Of a stretch of 17,265 nt of DNA, positions 8,690-15,231 are shown one piece after another. Position numbers and translations under genes: made by a program. Numbering within the stretch: position 1 is the stretch's first letter; each line of letters begins with the position of its first letter. Origin of the DNA: Stramenopiles sp. TOSAG23-3 (taxonomy: Eukaryota; Sar); contig LT642455.1 of assembly GCA_900128585.1 (NCBI GenBank), forward strand, positions 1 through 17,265, written 5' to 3'. The notes below the pieces were generated by a model that saw only the letters and a list, made by a program, of their open reading frames with translations, was not told the origin of the DNA and did not search any database.

Positions 8690-10459
8690 ATGGGGGAAGG
8701 AATGAAAAAGAAACGAGCAAACAAACAAACAAAAACTAAACTGAACGAACGTATTCAAATTGTACGTACAATTTCTTCAAACGCTTTAAACGTTTCACGA
8801 CACCAAACGCCAGAACACCGACCAGTCGGATTTCTTGCTTTTCCCACTTTACCGCATCCACGAACTTGCCCACGCACTCCACGTCAAGCGACAACCGAAC
8901 GAAAGGGACAGCGCAGCGCCTTTTTTGAACCGAACCCTTCTCTTCGTCTAGTCGTCGAACCGAGGATTAATTGTGCCCGCGTACGTTATATGGATCACCC
9001 CGGAACCACCGCACACACCCATCACCAGACTGCTGTACGCTCAAACACTCCGAACAAACAAAGCTTGCATCGAGGAACGGCGAACAGTTACCAGGAGACT
9101 CCCTCGCAGAAGGCCGTCTTCCGAAGCGCAAACTCGCTGGCATCGTCGCTCAAGGCATTCCTGTCGAACTGCTTCACGAGCGCAACCGTGGAACCACGAA
9201 CGAACGCCCCGGGTGCCATGCAGCTTGACTTTAGCAACCTGCGCCACAACAAGGCGCTCGCAAAGAGCGCCCCGTGCTCCCCAAAGGTGAACGCCCGCCG
9301 GTCGAAGTTTCCGGCCGCCGCCTCGTCGTCGGCATCCTCGAAGCACGCCGTCACGGGGAACGGGAACACCGTCGCCGTCGGCCCGTCCGCCCGACGGCTC
9401 CTCCGCCGATCGAACCACCCCGTTCTCAACGGGTTCGTCCTTGAGAAGAGCCTTCAGAACGGGTACAGCGGAAAGGTGTACCGCGGCCACGAGGCGGCCA
9501 CCCAGCGCAAGGTCGTCGTCAAGTGCTGCCGAAAGCTGTCGAGCTGGACGACCGAGACCCGGGCATTGGGAAAGCTGAAGCACGAGAACATCATCAACAT
9601 GGTCGGCGCCCCCCAGGCGAACGTTCCGTGCCCCCCGAGCATCAAAATGGGCCAAGGGAAGAACTCCCAGATGCCCGACGAGAACGGGACTGTCCCGTCG
9701 ATCCACGTCCTCGCCCAAGAGCTTGCCGAGAACGGGGACCTGTACGAGTTCCTTCAGACGAACGGCCCCGTCGACGAGCCGACGGCCCGGGCGCTCATCA
9801 AGCCCCTCGTCAAGGCCCTGGCGTACGCGTACCACCGCCACGGGGTCTCCCACAGGGACATTAAGTTAGAGAACATTTTCGTCATGAAAGACGGTACCGT
9901 GAAGCTCGGCGACTGGGGCCTTGCGGCCTTCGAGACGAAGGACCGCCAGTGCTCCAGCTCGTGCGGGACCCTCGGGTACATGGCCCCGGAAATGGTCTGC
10001 CGCCACAAGTACGACGCGAACAAGACCGACGTCTGGGCCCTTGCCGTGGTCCTCTTTAGTCTGTGCACGGGCGTGCGCCCGTACGCTGAGCCGGAGCACC
10101 GGCAGCGGTCCCCGAAGGATTTTTCCTGGAAGGACGAGTGGCTTTCGGCGATGATGGAGAACCGGTGGAAGGTGTGGTGGTTGAGCCACGCGCGGACCAC
10201 CAAGTGCATCTCCCGGGTGTCGCCCGAGCTGCGCGACATGATAGAGCGAATGTTCGACGCGGACAGCGACGGGCGGATCTCGCTCCGGGAGCTTCTCCAC
10301 CACCCGTGGATGTGCAAGGACGGGCAAGGTGCGGACAACGAGTCGGACGTCGAGAGTTTCTCCGACTCGGACTCGATGATGGACATCGACATGGGCTGCG
10401 GTGCCATCGAACGTGTAGTCACCAAGGCGGACATCGCCCGGTTCTGCCGAAAGTATTGA
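8690..10459 (+). CDS. Ser/Thr protein kinase, SNF1/CAMK-like, DWG variant
   Basis: 589 residues from the first ATG after an in-frame TGA at 8672. The kinase domain spans about 248-541: a glycine loop at LQNGYSGKVYRG (255-266), ATP-binding Lys278, a helix-C Glu289, the catalytic loop HRDIKLEN (388-395, with Asp390, Lys392 and Asn395), DWG at 408-410 in place of DFG, APE at 432-434, and DVWALAVVLF at 447-456. It should be active because Lys, HRD and the metal-binding Asp are all kept. An insert of about 25 polar residues (310-335) sits between the helix C and hinge strands. The last helix reads DADSDGRISLRELLHHPW. Residues 1 to about 240 are low-complexity and basic. The first 100 codons are much more A/T-rich than the rest, so translation might begin at Met101 (8990) or Met177 (9218). 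The tail is acidic/Ser-rich (550-567). Substrate unknown. Confidence 0.9.
   Translation: MGEGMKKKRANKQTKTKLNERIQIVRTISSNALNVSRHQTPEHRPVGFLAFPTLPHPRTCPRTPRQATTERKGQRSAFFEPNPSLRLVVEPRINCARVRYMDHPGTTAHTHHQTAVRSNTPNKQSLHRGTANSYQETPSQKAVFRSANSLASSLKAFLSNCFTSATVEPRTNAPGAMQLDFSNLRHNKALAKSAPCSPKVNARRSKFPAAASSSASSKHAVTGNGNTVAVGPSARRLLRRSNHPVLNGFVLEKSLQNGYSGKVYRGHEAATQRKVVVKCCRKLSSWTTETRALGKLKHENIINMVGAPQANVPCPPSIKMGQGKNSQMPDENGTVPSIHVLAQELAENGDLYEFLQTNGPVDEPTARALIKPLVKALAYAYHRHGVSHRDIKLENIFVMKDGTVKLGDWGLAAFETKDRQCSSSCGTLGYMAPEMVCRHKYDANKTDVWALAVVLFSLCTGVRPYAEPEHRQRSPKDFSWKDEWLSAMMENRWKVWWLSHARTTKCISRVSPELRDMIERMFDADSDGRISLRELLHHPWMCKDGQGADNESDVESFSDSDSMMDIDMGCGAIERVVTKADIARFCRKY
8757..8774. repeat. 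18-bp perfect palindrome
   Basis: AAATTGTAC followed directly by its reverse complement GTACAATTT. It lies 67 bases after the first ATG of the kinase gene, in the A/T-rich 5' part that may really be leader. Its half-site ATTGTAC also occurs in the repeated motifs of the 13781-15231 spacer. Confidence 0.7.
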
Positions 10460-11122
10460 CCGACCGACGCGCACAAAACGGTAGGTTGGACCTATGCTGT
10501 TGTTCTCGGTTCCCCGTACGCCCGCGTACTTGTACAGGTTTCAAACGAAACAAAACCGGACCGATTGGACTGAAGCGCGATGTAATTAATGCCTCCCCCC
10601 ATTGTACAGACGGGCGGGCGGGCGAAGGAAACAAAGAGATGCTTGGATGCATTTGTAAATTATTAAAAACTAAACGAGAAAGAGCGAGGGAAGCAACCCC
10701 ACGCACGCACGGGGAGACAACTTCGTGGAACGTGCGTGGGTCTTGCGCACATTATTGTATGCACATACATGTACATTTTATACATATTATTTTTTTGTAC
10801 GCAATCTTAACATATTTAGGAGAGGGAGAGGAACAATTTAGAACGAGAGAGACAAACAAAACACTTGTTTTCACAATTTTTAACGCGCCCGTTTCCTGGA
10901 TGATACGCGTCCTTGATTTACGATCTGACATGTCGCAACATAACATAATTTATCTGGACGCGTTTGGTCTTGTTCTCGTTTGGTCTCCACCCATGATGCT
11001 CAAATTACCCCTGCCTGGCCCACACCCACTAGCCCGCCGACGCGTTGGCCTCTCTCTCGAATCCCGACTGTACACTGTAAACGATCCTCGCAGCGCGTGC
11101 CCTCCCCGCCCAACTCCGGCAT
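10460..11122. other. Convergent 3' spacer between kinase and aminotransferase fusion
   Basis: 663 bases between two facing stop codons. No gene is supported. It holds TGTAA near 10580 and 10652 (possible kinase 3' signals), a GGGC-type repeat at about 10612-10623, a 10-bp inverted repeat at 10698-10740, A/T-rich DNA at 10745-10810, and a 10-base direct repeat CGTTTGGTCT at 10961 and 10977. The ATAGGAA motif of the divergent spacers is absent. Confidence 0.65.
10698..10740. repeat. 10-bp G+C-rich inverted repeat
   Basis: CCCACGCACG (10698-10707) is the exact reverse complement of CGTGCGTGGG (10731-10740), with a 23-base loop. It lies roughly midway between the convergent stops, about 240 bases after the kinase stop, and could form a stable 3' UTR hairpin on either transcript. 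Confidence 0.6.
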
Positions 11123-13780
11123 TCAGTTCCATTTTCGAAACACCGGCTTGCAGGCGTCCCCTACGAGGAGGCCGTCGGTGTTCCCCTGGTCCAACGCCTG
11201 CTTGTACACCACGAGGCTCTCCTCGTACGCTTTCAGAAAGTACGCGACGTCCTCCATCGACGTCTGGTAGCAGGCGAGGAAGATGCCCTGGAAAAGGACG
11301 CCCCGCTTGATCATCTCCTGGATGAACAGGGTGCGAAGGGGGCTGTTGGCCTTCCCGTCGTTCCCTTTGAAAATGGAGACGTTCACCCAGGTGTTCGACT
11401 TGATGACTATTTGCTCCTCGAGCCCGGCCGTTTGGACGAGCGCCCGGACCCCCGCGGAGCAGGCCTCGACGAGCCCGTGCACGTGGCCGATGACGTCGTT
11501 CTCCCGGTAGGTCTTGATGACTTCGAGGGCGGCGGCGAGGCCGTGGGCCTCCGCCCCGTGCGTCGTGGAGCAGAGGAAGAGCCTCGGGTACTCCTTCCCG
11601 TCCCGGTCGCGGTGCTGCTTGATCCCCCCGATGTCCATGATCTCGGCCCGCCCGGTGAGGGCGCAGAAGGACATCCCGTTCCCGATGGACTTTCCCCAGC
11701 AGCACATGTCGGCCTCGTGCCCGTACACGGTGTAGGCCCCGGGGAACCCGGCCCGGTACCCGCTGACCATCTCGTCGACGATGTAGACGATCCCGTGCTC
11801 CCGGCAGATGTCCCCGATCTCCCGGTGCGCCCGGGCGACGGCTTCCCGGTCGTACGCGCAGCAGTCCGCGATGGAGTCGGGCTCCGTGATCAGGCCGGCG
11901 ATCTGGTCCGGGTACTGCCGGACGAGCTCCCGGAGGGAGTCCGGGTTCATGCTGTCAAAGGTGAGGGTGAGGGCCTTGACCTCGTCCGGGATCCCAAAGT
12001 CGCACGGGGTGGTCGCGATGAACCAGTCGTCGTAGCTGTAGAACGGGTGGTTCTTCGGGCGGCAGACGTACTTCCGGCCCGTGAACCCCCGGGCGAGCTT
12101 CATCGCGGCGGTGGTGACGGTGGACCCGTTCTTGGCCATCTTGATCCGGTCGTGGCCGGGGACCTGCGCGAGGAATTCCTTCGCCAGGACGCGCTCGAGG
12201 CTGGCCGGGCGCTGGTAGTTGGCCCCGAGGTGGAGCTGCTTCACGACGGCGTTGATCACGGGTTTGAACCCATGCCCAAGGCTGACGGAGGTCAGGCCGA
12301 GGGAGCAGTCGAGGAACTTGTTCCCGTCCAAATCGAAGACGTAGGCCCCGTCCCCGCGCTCGATGGCGGCCGGGGACAGGAGGGGCCACTGGTCGTCCCC
12401 TTTCGAGTACGTGTGGGCCCCGCCCGGGATGAGCTGGTGGATCTCCGCCCGGTACGCGTCGGACTTCTCGAAGTTCGTGCAGCGGCGAAGGGTGACGCCG
12501 CCGCGGGCCGGCACGGGCTGGCGGCGCCCCGTCGCCGTGAAGGCGTTCTGGACCTTTGCCACGGCGGCGATCGCGTCGTCGACGTCCCCGTCCGTCATGA
12601 GGGGGAAGCAGGGGAGGCTGACGATCTCCTTGTACAGGGCGTTGGCCTCCGGGCAATGGGCCTCGATCGGGGAGTAGGCCCCGTCGAAATTGTTCTGGTA
12701 GTACGCGTGCGCGTGGACGGGGAGGTAGTGGACGTTCACCCCGATCCGCTCCTTCCGCAGCGCGGTGAAGAAGGTGTCCCGGTCGCAGGTCAGGTTCTCC
12801 AGGCGCAGGCGGACGACGTAGAGGTGGTGGGCGTTCACCGTGACCCCGGGGATGTCCCGGACGGGGACGAGGGTGTCGAACCCCGCGAAGGCGGCGGTGT
12901 ACCGGGCGCATATCTCGTTCCGGCGCGCGATGAACTGGTCGAGGCGCGTCATCTGCTGGATCCCGAGGGCGCACTGGATGTCCGTGATCCGCAGGTTGTA
13001 CCCGAGCGCGACCATGTCGTAGCGGTGCGAGGCCTGGGCCTCCCGGTCCTTGTAGGACCGGTCGATCCCGTGGGTCCGGAACATGCTCGCCCGGGCGAAG
13101 AACCCGGCGTCGTTCGTGCAGACCATCCCGCCCTCCCCGGTCGTGATGTTCTTGACCGGGTGAAAGCTAAGGGTGGTGATGTCCGCGATGTTCCCGACCT
13201 TCCGGCCCTTGTAGGAGGCCCCGATCGCGTGGGAGGCGTCCTCGATGAGGACGAGGCCGTGCCGCCGGGCGATGGCGAGGAGCGGGTCGAGGTCGACCGG
13301 CTGGCCGCACATGTCGACGGCGATGATGGCCTTGGTCTTCGGGGTGACGAGGGCCTCGACCTTGGCGACGTCGACGTTCATCGTCTCCCGGTCGACGTCC
13401 GCGAAGACGACCGTCCCGCCCTCGTACAGGACGGCGTTCGAGGACGCGACGAAGGTAATGTCCGACACGATGACCTCGTCCCCCGGGCCTATCCCGGCCG
13501 CGAAGACCGCCGCATGGAGGGCGCACGTTCCGTTCGCGACCGCCACCGCGTGCGCGGCCCCCGTGTACTCGCAGACGGCGTCCTCGAACGCCTTCACCCT
13601 CGGCCCTGTGGTCAGGTACGGCTCCTGAAGGCACTCCACGACCGCCTTGATGTCGTCCGCGTTGATCGTCTGCTTCCCGTACGGAAGGGTGGAGGACCGG
13701 ACCGGGTCCCCGCCGTGCATCGCAAGGAGGGAGGCGGGGGGTGGGGTGGTGCTACCATTGGGTGTCGTCAAGGAGGCCAT
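11123..13780 (-). CDS. PseC-like sugar aminotransferase fused to GSA-aminomutase-like aminotransferase
   Basis: 885 residues from the ATG at 13780; an in-frame TGA lies 24 bases upstream. Residues about 25-415 are a DegT/DnrJ/EryC1/StrS aminotransferase closest in style to PseC, which aminates C4 of a UDP-4-keto-6-deoxy amino sugar in pseudaminic acid synthesis: LPYGKQTI (32-39), YLTTGP (55-60), NGTCALHAA (83-91), Asp181 in EDASHA for the PLP ring, and Lys210 in SFHPVKNITTGEGGMV for the Schiff base. Residues about 430-860 are a class III aminotransferase resembling glutamate-1-semialdehyde aminomutase: FDLDGNKFLDCSLG (482-495), NGSTVTTAAMKLAR (551-564), Asp669 in VDE, Lys697 in WGKSIGNG, and STTHGAEAHGLAAA (738-751). 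Both active sites look intact. The families are bacterial-style surface-sugar enzymes. No targeting peptide is evident. It is divergent from the cytidylyltransferase fusion, which shares the second domain. Exact substrates are unknown. Confidence 0.93.
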   Translation of the reverse strand: MASLTTPNGSTTPPPASLLAMHGGDPVRSSTLPYGKQTINADDIKAVVECLQEPYLTTGPRVKAFEDAVCEYTGAAHAVAVANGTCALHAAVFAAGIGPGDEVIVSDITFVASSNAVLYEGGTVVFADVDRETMNVDVAKVEALVTPKTKAIIAVDMCGQPVDLDPLLAIARRHGLVLIEDASHAIGASYKGRKVGNIADITTLSFHPVKNITTGEGGMVCTNDAGFFARASMFRTHGIDRSYKDREAQASHRYDMVALGYNLRITDIQCALGIQQMTRLDQFIARRNEICARYTAAFAGFDTLVPVRDIPGVTVNAHHLYVVRLRLENLTCDRDTFFTALRKERIGVNVHYLPVHAHAYYQNNFDGAYSPIEAHCPEANALYKEIVSLPCFPLMTDGDVDDAIAAVAKVQNAFTATGRRQPVPARGGVTLRRCTNFEKSDAYRAEIHQLIPGGAHTYSKGDDQWPLLSPAAIERGDGAYVFDLDGNKFLDCSLGLTSVSLGHGFKPVINAVVKQLHLGANYQRPASLERVLAKEFLAQVPGHDRIKMAKNGSTVTTAAMKLARGFTGRKYVCRPKNHPFYSYDDWFIATTPCDFGIPDEVKALTLTFDSMNPDSLRELVRQYPDQIAGLITEPDSIADCCAYDREAVARAHREIGDICREHGIVYIVDEMVSGYRAGFPGAYTVYGHEADMCCWGKSIGNGMSFCALTGRAEIMDIGGIKQHRDRDGKEYPRLFLCSTTHGAEAHGLAAALEVIKTYRENDVIGHVHGLVEACSAGVRALVQTAGLEEQIVIKSNTWVNVSIFKGNDGKANSPLRTLFIQEMIKRGVLFQGIFLACYQTSMEDVAYFLKAYEESLVVYKQALDQGNTDGLLVGDACKPVFRKWN

Positions 13781-13832
13781 GATGGTGATGCGGATGATGC
13801 CGAGTCAAAATTCAATTCAAAGCAAAGCAGAC

Positions 13833-13868
13833 GAAGGAGGAAGGGAAGGAAGGAAGGAAGGAAAGAAA
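13833..13868. repeat. GGAA-type purine tract
   Basis: GGAA units at about 13844-13863 within a longer purine tract. In the sense direction of the aminotransferase fusion this is a TTCC-rich pyrimidine tract about 53-88 bases before the ATG, adjoining the TTCCCCCCTT word. Confidence 0.85.
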
Positions 13869-13940
13869 GGGGGGAATTTTGCTCTGGTCGGTCGGAGGGC
13901 GAACAAACTTTGAAGGCTCGACGGCACAAACAATCAGAAA

Positions 13941-13959
13941 CACACACACACACACACAC
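13941..13959. repeat. CA dinucleotide microsatellite
   Basis: Nine CA units plus a final C, about 160 bases upstream of the aminotransferase-fusion start. Confidence 0.95.
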
Positions 13960-14155
13960 GTAAATGAGAATGCAATGCGAATCAAATCAAAAAAACGTTA
14001 TGGATCCCTATTTTTAAAAAAGAAAAGGAACTTTCCTTTCTTCTCCAATACCGAAGACGAAGACAGACATACTTCAGACCAAAACTTTCCCAAAATTTCA
14101 AATTTTCCAATTCAATTAAAATATTTAAACTTTCTTCAATAAATGAAATTAAACA

Positions 14156-14174
14156 CATAGGAATATTGTACTTG
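14156..14174 (+). repeat. Bipartite motif, variant copy 1
   Basis: ATAGGAA (14157) with GTACTTG starting 11 bases later. This is a diverged member: spacing is one base shorter and the end reads GTACTTG rather than GTACTAAA. Its right half is also the left arm of the 15-base inverted repeat. Confidence 0.5.
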
Positions 14175-14263
14175 TATTATCCCTTAGACATACACAAAAT
14201 GAACGTTTTTCGAGGAAACACTTTCATAAATTCATATTGTCTACCCTTTACAAGTACAATATT
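14162..14263. repeat. 15-bp inverted repeat, 72-base spacer
   Basis: AATATTGTACTTGTA at 14162-14176 recurs as its exact reverse complement TACAAGTACAATATT at 14249-14263. The identity ends sharply on both sides. The arms contain ATTGTACT, the right half of the spacer's recurrent motif. Confidence 0.75.
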
Positions 14264-14326
14264 AAACGTAGATTTCATAGGTCATTTATATCATACATCA
14301 AAGAAGATATAAATTCCATTTCTCAT

Positions 14327-14348
14327 TGATAGGAAAGTTTGTACTAAA
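14327..14348 (+). repeat. Bipartite motif ATAGGAA-N5-GTACTAAA, copy 2
   Basis: TGATAGGAA (14327-14335), five bases AGTTT, then GTACTAAA (14341-14348). It matches the inverted copy at 14498-14519 at 21 of 22 positions. Confidence 0.8.
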
Positions 14349-14497
14349 ATCAACTAAGTAAAGAAACAATAACTATTAACTACACTACCCTCTATCAAAT
14401 AGTATATCATAATTAGAAAAACAGCAGAAAACAAAAAACTTATACATAATTATAGCATATAACGAAGATATTTATACACGTTACTTTTTTATGTATA

Positions 14498-14519
14498 TTT
14501 AGTACAATCTTTCCTATCA
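14498..14519 (-). repeat. Bipartite motif ATAGGAA-N5-GTACTAAA, copy 3 (inverted)
   Basis: Read on the minus strand: TGATAGGAA, AGATT, GTACTAAA, with the same 12-base offset between the two words. A further ATAGGAA on the plus strand follows immediately (14526), so two left halves face each other here. Confidence 0.8.
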
Positions 14520-14799
14520 ATGATAATAGGAATTGAGAACCAACCAATCAAATTAAAATATTCATACCTCTCACAGCATCAACAATGTATCCCTATTATC
14601 TATACCTTTTTTATATCTCATTACACTATCATTAAAATGAATACAACTACAACTACTTCCCCATTCTTCCCCTTATTCCTATGCTAACCGAACGAATACA
14701 ATGCTGTATCTATGCTAATGATCATACATTCCTATCAAACACATAGTCTAAGAATTATACAAGTATATTTATACCGAATTGAACTATTTGTATACGTTG

Positions 14800-14821
14800 T
14801 GATAGGAAGATGTGTACTAAA
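14800..14821 (+). repeat. Bipartite motif ATAGGAA-N5-GTACTAAA, copy 4
   Basis: TGATAGGAA (14800-14808), five bases GATGT, then GTACTAAA (14814-14821). The two outer words are exact while the centre differs from copies 2 and 3. Confidence 0.8.
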
Positions 14822-14920
14822 GTTACAAATATAAAAACGGATAAAAATATCTTGTGTTAATGCTATTGTGATCTATAATCGTTTTGCTTTCTGCTATTTA
14901 TCCAATGATTGTATACTAAC

Positions 14921-14942
14921 AAATAGGAAACATTGTACTAAA
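14921..14942 (+). repeat. Bipartite motif ATAGGAA-N5-GTACTAAA, copy 5
   Basis: AAATAGGAA (14921-14929), five bases ACATT, then GTACTAAA (14935-14942). A near-copy of the right half (TTGTATACTAA) lies just upstream at about 14909-14919. It is the copy nearest the cytidylyltransferase-fusion start, about 290 bases away. Confidence 0.8.
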
Positions 14943-15023
14943 CGGATGTTCAAACTTTACTTCAATTTTTTTTTGGCAATTTGTTTTCCAAAAATTATTC
15001 CAAATTCCTTATTTCCCAATTGG

Positions 15024-15047
15024 ATTGAAACATTGAAACATTGAAAC
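15024..15047 (+). repeat. ATTGAAAC tandem triplet
   Basis: Three exact, contiguous copies of the 8-mer ATTGAAAC, ending 184 bases before the ATG at 15232. It could be a small promoter element array or simple tandem duplication. Confidence 0.85.
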
Positions 15048-15188
15048 GGTGCACAAAAAAAGGTTCGTTCAAAAATCTATTCCGATTTTCTCAACACGTT
15101 TGTCTTTCTTGCATCGTTGCGGCCTTGTGGTTCCGTTCGTTCTGTCGCTCTCTTCGTTGCTTGATTTGCGTTTCCCCCCTTCCTTCCT

Positions 15189-15220
15189 TCTCTCTCTCTC
15201 TCTCTCTCTCTCTCCCCCCC
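15189..15220 (+). repeat. TC microsatellite and C run before the start codon
   Basis: Thirteen TC units (15189-15214) run into a C run to 15220, within an almost pure pyrimidine stretch from about 15171 to 15231 that ends at the start ATG. It may be a leader pyrimidine tract or, followed by the CAG at 15236-15238, resemble a 3' splice site. Confidence 0.9.
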
Positions 15221-15231
15221 TTCGTTTTCCC

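Larger units (their letters stand above)
13781..15231. other. A+T-rich divergent spacer with repeated bipartite motif
   Basis: Shared upstream region of the two fusion genes. Near each start lies a C/T-rich leader in the sense direction. Both leaders contain the exact 10-mer TTCCCCCCTT (minus strand 13876-13867; plus strand 15172-15181). The middle (about 13960-15020) is very A/T-rich and contains eight ATAGGAA words: plus strand at 14157, 14329, 14526, 14802 and 14923; minus-strand copies seen as TTCCTAT at 14511, 14686 and 14729. Several are linked at fixed distance to GTACTAAA. No coding region or RNA gene is recognisable. Confidence 0.75.

Noticed and set aside
10905-10963. 8-base inverted repeat ACGCGTCC / GGACGCGT
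   Set aside because: The arms are short and 43 bases apart, so chance pairing is plausible.
11411-13963. 850-codon open frame antisense to the aminotransferase fusion
   Set aside because: Its Val/Asp/Gly/Pro/Arg-rich product has no recognisable motif. It follows from the strong G/C third-position bias of the real gene, which rarely uses codons whose complement is a stop.
13960-15020. Transposon or insertion element in the A/T-rich spacer
   Set aside because: There is no transposase, no terminal inverted repeats bounding the segment and no target duplication visible. The short repeats are better described as a motif cluster.
15024-15047. ATTGAAAC units as a CRISPR repeat end
   Set aside because: ATTGAAAC is a common CRISPR repeat terminus, but here the copies are contiguous with no spacers, in a eukaryotic context.
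15049-15231. 61-residue N-terminal extension with a hydrophobic Ser/Leu run, resembling a signal peptide
   Set aside because: The frame starts with GTG, and the hydrophobic run is translation of the TC microsatellite. The first in-frame ATG is 15232.
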